Below, one piece after another: positions 46,843 to 56,492 of a stretch of 64,000 bases of DNA (within the stretch, counting starts at the first letter, position 1; each line of letters starts with the position of its first letter). This stretch comes from Planctomycetota bacterium (lineage in GTDB: Bacteria; Planctomycetota; Phycisphaerae; Phycisphaerales; UBA1924), in the NCBI GenBank assembly GCA_018968885.1, contig JAGWZK010000017.1, forward strand, positions 1 through 64,000, written 5' to 3'. The notes under the pieces were generated by a model that was not told the origin of the DNA, made no database searches, and saw nothing but the letters and a program-made list of their open reading frames with translations. The translations under genes and the position numbers were made by a program.

Positions 46843-49170
46843 ATGCTCAACTCGCGGCTGTCGTCCTCCCTCCGCTCCACCACCGCATCGGGTCTCGTGA
46901 TTATCGCTGGATTGCTCGGCACCGTCTCTTCCACCCTCGCCCAGACGGTCACCAGCACCAATCCGACCTCAGGTCGCGAGGCCTGGATCAGCTCCGCCGC
47001 CAACATCGTCATCCCGCAGGGGCGCACCATCCGCACTCGCACCGGCATCGAGGCCGTCGCCATCCAGAGCGTCCATGCCGATGTCAGCATCGAAGACCAG
47101 GTCGCCACCACCACGCTGGAGATCACTCTCAGCAACGCCAGCGGCAGCGCCCTCGAGACCGAAATGGTCCTTCCCGTTCCCGAAGGCGCGATCGTCAAGG
47201 GCTTTGTCCTCGACGGCATCAAGACCAACGAAGGCCAGGCCCGCATTCTGCCAAAGGATGAGGCCCGCCGCATCTATGAATCCATCGTGCGTCAGACCCG
47301 CGATCCCGGCCTGGTCGAGTTCCTCGGCACCGCCGCGATCCGCACCAGTGTCTTCCCCGTTCCCGCCAGTGGCACACAGAAGCTGCGAATCTCCTACGAG
47401 CAGATCGTCAAAGTCGATGGCAACCGCGTGGACTACACCCTTCCCCGCACCGAAAGCGTCACCGCCACCGGAACAGAATGGACCGCATCCATCAACATCA
47501 AGAGCGCCAAGCCCATCGGCACCGTGTACTCACCGAGCCATCAGTGGACCGTCGAGCGCAAAGGCGCGGGTGAGATGAAGATCGCTATCAGCAAAGAGCA
47601 GGGCAACGCCCCCGGCTCGCTGCGCCTCTCCTACCTCCTCGGGGGAACATCCGATGGCATGAGCACCACCGTCTTTACCTATCCCGATCCGGATGTGGCC
47701 GGTGGCAAAGGTGGGTACTTCCTCATGGTCGCCTCGCCCGGCACCGTTGCAGACCGTCCAAAGGTCAAGCGCGAAGTCACCGTCGTCATCGATCGTTCCG
47801 GCAGCATGCAGGGCCAAAAGATCGAGCAGGCCAAGAAAGCCGCGCTGCAGACCATCTCCGCACTCGACAGCGGCGAATCTTTCAACATCATCGATTACAG
47901 CGACAGCGTCAAGGCCTTCAACCCCACCGCCGTCGTCAAAAACGCCGACACCTTAAAAAACGCCAGCGACTACATCAGCAACATCAAGGCCATCGGCGGC
48001 ACAAACCTTCACGATGCCCTGGTCGAATCCCTCTCGGCTAAACCCGTAGACACCAGCGCCATGCCTCTGGTCCTGTTTCTCACCGACGGCCGCGCCACCA
48101 TCGGCCAGACCGCAGAACTGGCGATCCGCGACAACGCTGCCAAGGCCAATCAGCACAACCGCCGCGTGTTTTCATTTGGCGTGGGCTTCGACGTCAACGC
48201 CCCACTGCTGACCACCGTCGCCGAAGCCGCTCGCGGCACCAGCACCTTTGTCATGCCTGATGAAGATGTCGAGGTCAAAGTCGGCAAGGTCTTCCGCCAA
48301 CTCTCCGGCCCCACGCTCGCCTCTCCCACCTTCACCGACGCATCCGCCAAAGGTGGCAAATCGTCCCTCATCGCCGATGTGATGCCCGCCACACTCCCCG
48401 ACCTTTTCGAGGGCGATCAACTCGTCATCGTCGGGCAATACCTCACCACATCCAGCGGCACGATCACCCTTGCCGGTCAATCCTTCGGCAAAGACGCCTC
48501 GCACTCCATTACCATCAACCCAGACACCGCGACCACTCGCAACGCCTTTGTGCCTCGCCTGTGGGCAGGCCGCAAGATCGCTTTCCTCACTGATCAGATC
48601 CGCCGCATGGGCGCGGATGGCACTGCCGATGCTCACAAGGCAGAGGTGAAGGAACTCACCGAAGAAATCGTGCGGCTCAGCACGCGCTGGGGCATCCTCA
48701 CCGAATACACCGCCTTCCTGGCCGACGAAACCACCAATCTCGCTGACGCGACCACCGTTCGCGAACTCGCGGCCAAACCCATGGCCGAAGCCGCAGCAGA
48801 CCGTGGCGGCATCACCGGTGTCGCCAAAGAGATCAACCAGAACGTGCAGAAGTATCAAGCCGAACTCTCCACCCAGAATTGCTGGACCGATGGGCAAATG
48901 CGTCAGGTCCGCATCACCAGCGTGCAGAATTGTGGCGATCAGGCCATGCTCCGCCGCAACAACCGCTGGGTCGATACCAAGGTGTATCAAGCGGTGCAGG
49001 CCAACAAACTCGATGCCACCAAGGTGGACCAGACCATCAAGGTTGGTTCATCCGAGTACTTCACGCTCTGCAACACGCTGGAACAGCAAGGCCGCCAGAC
49101 CCTGCTGGCCCAGGAAGGCGAGATCGAACTACTTCTGGATGGCAAGCGGGTGCTGATTACGCCGCAGTAA
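46843..49170 (+). CDS. VIT and von Willebrand factor A domain protein, secreted
   Basis: The 775-aa product has a signal peptide (about residues 1-33, ending STLAQ). A VIT domain follows at about 65-190 (ALETEMVLPVPEGAIVKGFVLD, IYESIVRQTRDPGLVEF, the signature block of ITI/VIT proteins). A vWA domain at about 310-490 has the metal site DRSGSMQGQ (Asp317) and LFLTDGRATIG. The C-terminal 200 residues are helical and lack a transmembrane anchor or sortase-like signal. Related proteins bind matrix or partner proteins through the vWA metal site. An in-phase hairpin follows the stop. No obvious partner gene. Confidence 0.87.
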   Translation: MLNSRLSSSLRSTTASGLVIIAGLLGTVSSTLAQTVTSTNPTSGREAWISSAANIVIPQGRTIRTRTGIEAVAIQSVHADVSIEDQVATTTLEITLSNASGSALETEMVLPVPEGAIVKGFVLDGIKTNEGQARILPKDEARRIYESIVRQTRDPGLVEFLGTAAIRTSVFPVPASGTQKLRISYEQIVKVDGNRVDYTLPRTESVTATGTEWTASINIKSAKPIGTVYSPSHQWTVERKGAGEMKIAISKEQGNAPGSLRLSYLLGGTSDGMSTTVFTYPDPDVAGGKGGYFLMVASPGTVADRPKVKREVTVVIDRSGSMQGQKIEQAKKAALQTISALDSGESFNIIDYSDSVKAFNPTAVVKNADTLKNASDYISNIKAIGGTNLHDALVESLSAKPVDTSAMPLVLFLTDGRATIGQTAELAIRDNAAKANQHNRRVFSFGVGFDVNAPLLTTVAEAARGTSTFVMPDEDVEVKVGKVFRQLSGPTLASPTFTDASAKGGKSSLIADVMPATLPDLFEGDQLVIVGQYLTTSSGTITLAGQSFGKDASHSITINPDTATTRNAFVPRLWAGRKIAFLTDQIRRMGADGTADAHKAEVKELTEEIVRLSTRWGILTEYTAFLADETTNLADATTVRELAAKPMAEAAADRGGITGVAKEINQNVQKYQAELSTQNCWTDGQMRQVRITSVQNCGDQAMLRRNNRWVDTKVYQAVQANKLDATKVDQTIKVGSSEYFTLCNTLEQQGRQTLLAQEGEIELLLDGKRVLITPQ

Positions 49171-49201
49171 GCACGCCTCTTCACCAAACCTCCTCGCTGG
49201 C

Positions 49202-49242
49202 GGGCTCATCTGTCTCACATACACCGTGGGACAGATGGGCCC
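49202..49242 (+). terminator. Long hairpin after the VIT/vWA gene
   Basis: GGGCTCATCTGTCTCAC pairs with GTGGGACAGATGGGCCC over 17 bp with two wobbles around a seven-base loop. There is no T-run, so it may stabilise a 3' end or need Rho. Confidence 0.55.
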
Positions 49243-49324
49243 GGCCTGCTGAACGACTCTGCCTCGAACCCTGTACCCTTCCTTATCGGCGTTACGCGCA
49301 CGCCGACTCCCGAGTGCATCACCC

Positions 49325-50095
49325 ATGCCCACCGGAACCACCAAAACCGTCCTCGTCGTCGAAGATGATGCCGCGATCCGTCGCGGCGTGTGCGATGCCC
49401 TGAAATTCAGCGGCTATCGCGTTCTCGATGCCGCGGATGGCAAAGCCGGCCTGGCCCTCGCCACCACCAGCCAGGTCGATCTGATCCTCCTTGACATCCT
49501 TATGCCTCACATGACGGGGCTGGAGGTGCTCAGCGCACTGCGGCAGGCCCGTCGCGCTGTGCCCGTCATCTTCCTCACCGCCAAGGGTCTGGAAGAAGAT
49601 CGCATCAAGGGTCTGCGTCTGGGCGCGGATGATTATGTCGTCAAGCCCTTCTCCGCTGCCGAACTTCTGGCTCGCGTTGAGGCAGTCCTCCGTCGCAGTG
49701 CTGAACGCCCCAAGCCCCTGACTTCGATCACGCTGGATGGCACCAACATCGACTTCGAGCGCCGCGAGGTGCTGCGCGCTGATGGCTCTTCAGTGACATT
49801 GCCAGAGACTGAGGCCAACCTGCTCGCCTATCTCGCCGAGAACCGAAGCCGCGCGATTGATCGCGATGAACTTCTCCTGCGCGTCTGGGGCCTCGATCCC
49901 AAAGGCGTGCAGACCCGCACAGTGGATATGACCGTGGCTCGCTTGCGCGAACACCTGGGTGATGATCCCGATTCACCCCGCATCATCCTCACCGTGCGTG
50001 GCAAGGGATACATGCTTGGCGCGGATGCCGCGAACTCAGCAACCACCACCTCCAACGGCACCCCCACTAACACCGCGGCAGGGAGTACGAGTTGA
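49325..50095 (+). CDS. OmpR-family response regulator
   Basis: The 256-aa product has a receiver domain with the acidic pocket VVEDD (Asp14, Asp15), phospho-acceptor Asp57 (LLDILMPHMTG), Thr85 and Lys107 (DDYVVKPFS). A winged-helix DNA-binding domain at about 135-235 has RRVEVLRADG-like start (FERREVLRADG), VWGLDPKGVQTRTVDMTVARLR and VRGKGYML. It would act on its cognate kinase immediately downstream, whose start overlaps its stop. No SD is seen before the ATG. Target genes unknown. Confidence 0.93.
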   Translation: MPTGTTKTVLVVEDDAAIRRGVCDALKFSGYRVLDAADGKAGLALATTSQVDLILLDILMPHMTGLEVLSALRQARRAVPVIFLTAKGLEEDRIKGLRLGADDYVVKPFSAAELLARVEAVLRRSAERPKPLTSITLDGTNIDFERREVLRADGSSVTLPETEANLLAYLAENRSRAIDRDELLLRVWGLDPKGVQTRTVDMTVARLREHLGDDPDSPRIILTVRGKGYMLGADAANSATTTSNGTPTNTAAGSTS

Positions 50096-53046
50096 GCCGT
50101 CGACTGAACCAAATCGTTCCCCCTTGGCTGTTCGCATTCTCCGGCTGCGCGATCGCCGTTCTCGGTGCCATGGGCTGGATTACGTACCGCGCCCTCACTC
50201 TCGAAGTCGCCGAGGCCAAGGCCCGCGCCGAGGCAACGCGTCAGGAAGCCGTGCGCCTCGCCCTCTGGCGCATGGATTCGTGGATGACCTCGCTCATCGC
50301 GCGCGAGGCGGCACGCCCCTACTTCCACTACGTTTCCTTTTATCCCACCGACCGCCCCTACGCCCTGTACTCATCCGACTTCACCATCGATGCACTCAAC
50401 GCCTCGGAAACCGTCTCCCCATCACCTCTCCTCACATCACCTCCGCCCGATGTGAAACTCTATTTTCAGATCTGGCCCGATGGGCACATCACTTCGCCTC
50501 AGGTACCCACCGGCGGCCTGCGAGGATTGGCACTCCTGGCCGATGCCAATGGCAACACCATCGACGCCGCTTCGGGCACACTTGCCGAATTGTCGCAACT
50601 TCTCACCAATGTTGACTCCCGCCGCGCGTTGGGTGCCGGTGAGCAACTTCCCTTGCGCGAAATCGCGCTGAGTGATTCGAGTGCTCAATTCGGAAATCAG
50701 ATCGGAAATCAGTTCGGCACGTTGCAACCCCCCGGCTCGCCGGAGATGGGCACGTCTGCTCCCGATCAGGCCAAAGCTGAAAGCAGGTCCGAAGGCGGCC
50801 CAGGCGGTCAAGTTGCGCAGCGGGCTGGCAACGACGCTCGCCCCACGCAACAACTCGAGAACGATGGCCGCCAACGCTGGCAGACCTCCAACGACTACGA
50901 AGTGCGCCAGCAGGTCGCTGAGACCACGCGCAATCTCTCTCAGAATCGTGCTCCTTCATATCAGACCGGATCACCCAGCAACACCGCGCCAACCGCAAAC
51001 GTGCAGACCGCCGGCAATGCCGACCAATCCAACACCGCCGACCCCAAAGCCGTCGCAGCCGATGTGGCGTTGCGTAAGTCCACCGGCGAAGCCGTCGTGA
51101 GCGGTGCTGAAGACAAGTCCGATGACGCGGCACGCACTGCACGCGCGGAGCCAAACAAGTCGGAACCAAACAACTCTGAAACCAGCAACAAAGATCTCGA
51201 TGCCAAGCTCGCGGCTCTGAAGAAAGAGCAGACAAAAGAGCAGGCCATCGAAGGATCACCCAAAACCATTCCCGGCGCGCCCGCTGGCAAAGAGGCCGGA
51301 AGAGACACCGCTACTGCAGATCCCAAAAGGGATCACATCGATCTTGCCAAGGGCCCAGCCAAACCTGCCGCGACAACTGCTGAATCCGCCGACACCTCCA
51401 GGAAGCAAGCGGCACAACTCGATGACAAAGCCGCCGCAACTCCAGTAACCGGATCTCCAAGCTCTTCAACATCGGGCTCCGGTGGCAGGACCGACCTCTC
51501 TGATCCGAAACCCAAAGAAGCGGCAGCCACCCGCCCGACTGCTGATCTTTCCATCCCTTTAGGTTCGCCGAATTCGCCAGATGGAAAGAGCTTCGAACGC
51601 GGCTCATTCCCCGTCGTAGTCCGCTCCATCGCTGTCGAGCCCACACCACTCATTACCGCGTGTGTCGCCTCGCCTCAGGAGTTGCTCTCGCACGTCGCGG
51701 CACCCGCACCGACTACATCCCGAGGCAGTTCATCCGAATTGTCCGCCCATTCCGTATCTCCCGCCCTCCCTCCAACAACTTGCCCAACGACTGGCCCAAC
51801 CATCGCCCCGCCTCGCGATAGCGGCACGCCCATCGTGCACGCCTCGGTCCCATTCAATCTCTTCCTCACGCGTCAGGTGCCGCTGGATTCCGGCCGAGTG
51901 GTGCAAGGAATGTGGCTGGATTGGCCCATGCTGCGCACCAGTCTGCTCGCCTTGTCGCAAGACCTTTTGCCCGGCGCCACACTCGAACTGTGCGCCCCCA
52001 TGTCTCCCAGTGCCGCGGCGGGCGATGCTGGTCTGATGCTCGCCAGCATTCCGGCCCGACTCGTGCTGCCCGCAGATCCCGACATCAACATCTCGATGAT
52101 CTCGCTGCTCTCCGGTTCGACGTGGACGCCCACGCGCATCGCCATCATCGGCGGCTGGATCGCCGTCCTCGGCGGCATCCTCGCCATCGGTTGGGTGCTG
52201 CGCCAAAGCGTGCAACTCGGCGAACGTCGCGGCAGGTTTGTCTCCGCAGTCACCCACGAACTGCGCACGCCCCTCACCACCTTTGCCCTCTACAGCCAGA
52301 TGCTCGCCGATGGCATGGTGCAAGACCCCGATGCCCAGCGCGAATATCACCAGACGCTGCGAAAGGAATCCGACCGACTCTCGCGCATCGTCGAAAGCGT
52401 CCTCGACTACGCGCGGCTGGGCAAGCACCGGGGCGACGCCAACGGCAACACCATCCGCCCAAGCATCGGCGCAGCCGATCTGCTCGCCGCGCTCGAACCA
52501 CACCTGCGCTCCCGTGCCAGCGTGAGCGGACTCGATTTGATCATGGACGCGCCGGACCTGAGCCACGTCACCTTGCGTGCTGAGCGCGACAGCATCGAAC
52601 GCATCCTTGAGAACCTGGTTGAGAATGCCGGCAAGTATGCTGCCGCGGAAGGACGAGACAATCGCCTCCACCTGACGGCGCGGCTGGATGGGCGCTGGCT
52701 GAACCTTGACCTGGCGGATCATGGTCCAGGAATCGCGCCCGGTGAAGCCAAACGCGTATTCGCCCCCTTTGAGCGCGGCAAGGCCCAGCAGGATGGCAGC
52801 AAGCCGGGTCTGGGGCTGGGGCTGGCCTTCGCTCGTGGCCTGGCTCGCGATCTGGGTGGCGACCTGACTTTGCTCTCCTCTCAGGATTCCATGAGGGCGG
52901 GTTTTGGTGCGATTTTCCGGCTGCGGATTCCTGCTGAAATTCAGGCCCAGAACGCAGAATCTGCCACAGATTCTGCCGCAATTGCTGACCAAGACCAGAA
53001 TCCGCCCGCCGATCCAGATCCGACCACTGAATCTCGGCCCCAGTAG
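50092..53046 (+). CDS. Membrane histidine kinase with very long disordered extracytoplasmic insert
   Basis: The 984-aa product has an N-terminal membrane helix (WLFAFSGCAIAVLGAMGWITY) and a second one at about 685-710 (IAIIGGWIAVLGGILAIGWVL). The roughly 650 residues between them carry a folded start and end around about 350 Pro/Ser/Asn/Lys/Ala-rich residues with repeats of QIGNQFG and AEPNKSEPNNSET type. The cytoplasmic part has the DHp box TELHR-like THELRTPLT (His722) and an HATPase domain (NLVENAGKY, DHGPGIAPG, GLGLGLAFARG). The start is TTG at 50092, four bases overlapping the response regulator (TTGA), so the two are coupled. Signal unknown. Confidence 0.93.
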   Translation: MSRRLNQIVPPWLFAFSGCAIAVLGAMGWITYRALTLEVAEAKARAEATRQEAVRLALWRMDSWMTSLIAREAARPYFHYVSFYPTDRPYALYSSDFTIDALNASETVSPSPLLTSPPPDVKLYFQIWPDGHITSPQVPTGGLRGLALLADANGNTIDAASGTLAELSQLLTNVDSRRALGAGEQLPLREIALSDSSAQFGNQIGNQFGTLQPPGSPEMGTSAPDQAKAESRSEGGPGGQVAQRAGNDARPTQQLENDGRQRWQTSNDYEVRQQVAETTRNLSQNRAPSYQTGSPSNTAPTANVQTAGNADQSNTADPKAVAADVALRKSTGEAVVSGAEDKSDDAARTARAEPNKSEPNNSETSNKDLDAKLAALKKEQTKEQAIEGSPKTIPGAPAGKEAGRDTATADPKRDHIDLAKGPAKPAATTAESADTSRKQAAQLDDKAAATPVTGSPSSSTSGSGGRTDLSDPKPKEAAATRPTADLSIPLGSPNSPDGKSFERGSFPVVVRSIAVEPTPLITACVASPQELLSHVAAPAPTTSRGSSSELSAHSVSPALPPTTCPTTGPTIAPPRDSGTPIVHASVPFNLFLTRQVPLDSGRVVQGMWLDWPMLRTSLLALSQDLLPGATLELCAPMSPSAAAGDAGLMLASIPARLVLPADPDINISMISLLSGSTWTPTRIAIIGGWIAVLGGILAIGWVLRQSVQLGERRGRFVSAVTHELRTPLTTFALYSQMLADGMVQDPDAQREYHQTLRKESDRLSRIVESVLDYARLGKHRGDANGNTIRPSIGAADLLAALEPHLRSRASVSGLDLIMDAPDLSHVTLRAERDSIERILENLVENAGKYAAAEGRDNRLHLTARLDGRWLNLDLADHGPGIAPGEAKRVFAPFERGKAQQDGSKPGLGLGLAFARGLARDLGGDLTLLSSQDSMRAGFGAIFRLRIPAEIQAQNAESATDSAAIADQDQNPPADPDPTTESRPQ

Positions 53047-53117
53047 CCAACTGGCGGCTGGCAGATATACTTACCCCCTGCCTTGGCGGACCCCTCGGGG
53101 CCATGCCAGTGCATGTT

Positions 53118-53191
53118 GGGCTTGTAGCTCAGTTGGCTAGAGCGCACCCCTGATAAGGGTGAGGTCGTTGGTTCGAGTCCAATCAGGCCCA
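53118..53191 (+). tRNA. tRNA-Ile (anticodon GAT)
   Basis: The 74-nt cloverleaf has acceptor stem GGGCTTG/CAGGCCC (one T-G pair), a D arm GCTC-AGTTGGCTA-GAGC, an anticodon arm CACCC-CTGATAA-GGGTG with GAT, and a T arm GTTGG-TTCGAGT-CCAAT. Discriminator A. CCA is not encoded. Confidence 0.97.
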
Positions 53192-53201
53192 CTGATCCAG
53201 A

Positions 53202-53226
53202 CCCCCGCTGTGAAGGCGGGGTTTTG
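53202..53226 (+). terminator. Terminator after tRNA-Ile
   Basis: CCCCGC / GCGGGG (53203-53221) around seven bases is followed by TTTTGGTTTTT. Confidence 0.8.
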
Positions 53227-53236
53227 GTTTTTGGGG

Positions 53237-54505
53237 TTATTCGCCCTTGAGCCGCTTCAGATATTCCGCTTCACTCGCACGGACTCGATCAAGTGCTTCG
53301 CGGATGTTGCGTTCCAATTCCTTGGCACGCGCCTCACCAACCGTGCCGCCCGCCGCCTGCGCTGCGCGCAATGAATCAGATGCGGCGCGCAGGTCAGTGA
53401 CGGCATCGGCGTAGGTGCGGGCCGCGTCATACACCAGGGTCTCCTGCAATTCCTTGGTATCAGGGCGATAGAAAATCCGCCACGGCTGACTGCGTCCCTC
53501 GACCGAAACCAGCTTCAACTGCTGGCTCATCAATTCCACATTTGCCAGCGCCTCCTGCACTTGCGGCACGGATTCATCCACAAACAAGCGCACTTTGTCC
53601 ACCGTCGGGCTGAATCGCTTCAAGGCAGACTCTGCCTCGGTGAGTGACTCGCGCAAGGGGTCGATCACCTGATGATTCACCTTCTCCATCGCCTGATCGG
53701 TATTGGTGATGATGCGATCGACACGCTGCTCATTGCGATCGATCAAGGCCCCCACCTTGTCCACCTGCACACGGAGATTCTCGGCAACGCCGGGCAACAC
53801 CTTGGTGCTGGTTTCAACATCGGCGGTGATGCGATCAACGCGGGCTTCTCACTCGGGCATTTTCTTTTCAATGCGCGAGACGATGTTGGAAGCATCGGTG
53901 ACAAGTGCATCGATCTTGGGGCGATTAGTCTCCAGAATAGCCTTGATCTCATCCGCGCCTTTGTTGGCCTTGGTGATGAGTTCTTTGGCGGCTTTGATGT
54001 CATCGCTGGTGATGCCGGATTGTGCCAGGAAAGCAGGAGGCGCCATCAACCCTGCCAGCACCTTGGCGTTCTTATCCAGTTCACTCGTGCCGTACCACGA
54101 TGTGCCGCCGGAACCAGGCCCACCACCAGGATCAGAGACGTTGATAGAGGCGAGAGAGCTCAGAAGCGAGCGCTCAAGATACACAAGAGCATCGGGACCA
54201 AACTGAACATCGTGGCGAACGGTGATGAGGCAATCGACGCTGACCTTTCGCGCCTTGGTGTCGTCATCGAGCGCAGAGGAAAAGTCGATCGCGGCGACCT
54301 TGCCCACCTGCTGGCCGCCGAGCATCACGGGTGCGCCGACCTTGATGCCGTGCGCGCCAGTGGAGACAGGAAAGCGCACGACGTAATTTGTGGTGTTCAT
54401 GCCCACGGCACGATCAGAAAGCAGAAACGCCACCCACACGCCGATGATCAGCGTGCCGACCAGAAACGACCCGGCGAGAATGTTGTTGCGCGCGGTTGCG
54501 AGCAT
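53237..54505 (-). pseudogene. MlaD/MCE-family lipid transport protein with in-frame TGA
   Basis: The gene has 423 codons with an in-frame TGA at codon 219 (53849-53851). Upstream of the stop are an N-terminal membrane helix (NNILAGSFLVGTLIIGVWVAFLL) and an MCE domain (STGAHGIKVGAPVMLGGQQVGKV, about 45-130). It then changes to a coiled coil. After the stop the same frame continues EARVDRITADVETSTKVLPG, and the coiled coil runs to a basic end (EYLKRLKGE). The frame is otherwise intact, so one CGA-to-TGA change would explain it. MCE proteins carry phospholipids between membranes with an MlaF ATPase and an MlaE permease. The ATPase gene upstream is also broken. It could be decay or sequence error. 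Confidence 0.8.
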
Positions 54506-54581
54506 GAGACCCCACTATATCAATTGCCTTATCAACAGAGCGCAATCGGCTCCTGTCCAAGTCTGTGATTCGAACTCTCAA

Positions 54582-55489
54582 TCAAACTGCACCGCGTTTC
54601 ATGATGCCGCTGCGTGTGGCCTCAATACTGGGAATGTGCACGCTGGCACCGGTGATGCCGAGCAGATCTTCCTCAAGCGTCTTGGCCTCACGACGTGCGG
54701 CGAAGGGCCCTTCAGGATCACCCCGCAAAAACTGCCTCATCAGCCGCTCATCATCCGAAAGCGCGTCGGCTTCCTGTTCTGAAGTTTTGCGTAATCGATC
54801 AAACCAATCGCGGGTTTCGATCTTGAGGACTTTCCCCTTATCGATCATGGCCATGCGATCGGCAATGGTGAAAGCCGAGTCCATTTCGTGTGTCACCACT
54901 ACGCTGGTGACTCCCAACTCGCGCGAGAGGCCGACAATCAACTGATCGATCTGGGCGCTGGTGACGGGGTCAAGACCGGCACTCGGCTCGTCATAGAAGA
55001 GGAGCTCGGGGTCGAGCGCCAGAGCGCGAGCCAGCCCGGCGCGCTTTTTCATGCCGCCAGAGAGCTGACCCGGCATCTTTTGGGCGTGTTCACGCAGGCC
55101 AACCTGATTGAGCTTGAGCATCACCTGAATATCGATGATGTTGGGGTCGAGGTCAGTGTGCTCGCGCAGAGGGAGGGCGACATTCTCAGCGACCGTCATG
55201 GAGTTGAAGAGGGCACCACTCTGAAAAAGGATGCCGAAGCGCTTGCGGATGGAGTTCAACTCCTCCTCTGACACTGAGTACGGATCCTGGCCAAAGAGGT
55301 GCACCGTGCCGCCATCAGGGCGGGAGCCACCGATGAGCATTTTCAGGAGCGTGCTCTTGCCACAGCCAGAGCCACCCATGATGACCATCGTCTCGCCGCG
55401 GCGGACTTCCAGTCGATGCCGCTGAGCGCGACTTTCTCGCCGAAACGCCTGACGACCCCTTGGCACTGGATGATGTTCTCTGTGGCCAT
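54582..55489 (-). pseudogene. mlaF: MlaF-type ABC transporter ATPase with an N-terminal frameshift
   Basis: From the ATG at 55489 the first frame gives MATENIIQCQGVVRRFGE and KVALSGID. It then shifts near 55411. The second frame continues LEVRRGETMVIMGG, followed by GGSGCGKST (Walker A), MPGQLSGGMKKRAGLARAL (signature), LLFYDEPSAGLDP (Walker B) and VVVTHEM (H-loop). Insertion of one C (GAC-CTG-GAA) restores an uninterrupted frame of about 302 aa. The frameshift falls between the first strand and Walker A, so no functional protein is expected unless the sequence is wrong. Its partner MCE gene lies 76 bases downstream on the same strand. TATAGT ends five bases before the ATG. Confidence 0.82.
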
Positions 55490-55752
55490 ACCTTACTATA
55501 CCTGATTTAGACCAAACAAGTTTGCCCGATCTCGAATTTTGTTTGTATTTTGATAGTAATTATGCCACTCCATGATCGGACGTTTCTCCACGATGCTCAC
55601 AATCTGCGATTTGTACCCGATTTGTTGCCGCAAAGGGTTTACCGGGCAATCCCAATGAATCTCGGGCGTTGACCTTCTCGAAAGGGTTTGGCATCGACGC
55701 GCGTCTCAGCAGTGTGTGTGAATCGACCTAATCGGGTCGAAGGAAGGTGGAT

Positions 55753-56412
55753 ATGACTCTTGCAAACATGGATGGCTTGCGCGGTCGCCGCGCCTTCACG
55801 CTGATTGAGTTGCTGGTGACGATTTCGATCATCGCATTGCTGATCGCGATCCTGTTGCCGGCTTTGCCCAAAGTGCGCGATGCCGGCCGACGCGCCGGGT
55901 GCGCGGCGAACCTGCGCGGCGTTGGGCAGGCCATGACCATGTACATCAACACCTACAAGGATCACTTTCCGATCGCCAATTACATGCCGCCGCCTTGGCT
56001 GAGTCGGCCCGAAGTGACCGAGCAACCTTTGTACAAGGCGCTTGAGCCATTCTTTGACGGGCTGGATGGATACCGCTGCCCCGGCGATAAGGTGGTGTGG
56101 TATAAGGAGTATGACAATCCCGAAGCGCCGGGGACCAAGCTCCGCTGCTCGATGTCGTACACCTACATCACGGCACTCAATGGCCGCCGCTTTGAAGACT
56201 CATTCTTTGCCAAGCGCTTGAAGCTCACTCCCAGCGACTGCCCCCTGGTATATGACTTTGACGGGTATCCGTTGGAGACCCAGGATGGTGAAGTGGTGAT
56301 GGTGAACTGGTTCCACACTGTGCGCAACACGTTGTTTGCCGATGGACACGTGGACAAGATCGAAGGCCCGGCCAAGAAGCCGCCAGAGCAGGGCGGACAG
56401 AATCCGGGCTGA
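55753..56412 (+). CDS. Type II secretion / prepilin-like protein
   Basis: The 219-aa product has a prepilin leader GLRGRRAFTLIELLVTISIIALLIAILLPAL, which carries the cleavage/methylation site before the conserved Glu (Phe1-Glu5). It then has a globular Cys-containing part of about 160 residues (AGCAANLRGVGQAMTMYINTYKDHFP) typical of planctomycete DUF1559-like pseudopilins. AAGGA precedes the ATG at 55753. It probably acts as a pseudopilin in a secretion machine or periplasmic fibre. Followed by the Gly-rich membrane protein on the same strand, about 80 bases downstream. Confidence 0.85.
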   Translation: MTLANMDGLRGRRAFTLIELLVTISIIALLIAILLPALPKVRDAGRRAGCAANLRGVGQAMTMYINTYKDHFPIANYMPPPWLSRPEVTEQPLYKALEPFFDGLDGYRCPGDKVVWYKEYDNPEAPGTKLRCSMSYTYITALNGRRFEDSFFAKRLKLTPSDCPLVYDFDGYPLETQDGEVVMVNWFHTVRNTLFADGHVDKIEGPAKKPPEQGGQNPG

Positions 56413-56492
56413 GGTAAAGCGTCAGGATTCAAGACACAAGTTGAAAGTTGAAAGTCAAAAGAGGAACCGCAGAGCATTTCACGGAGAGTCAT

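Noticed and set aside
53849..53851. TGA as selenocysteine or reassigned codon in the MCE gene
   Set aside because: Other genes in the window end at TGA and no SECIS-like stem or homologous Cys position is apparent.
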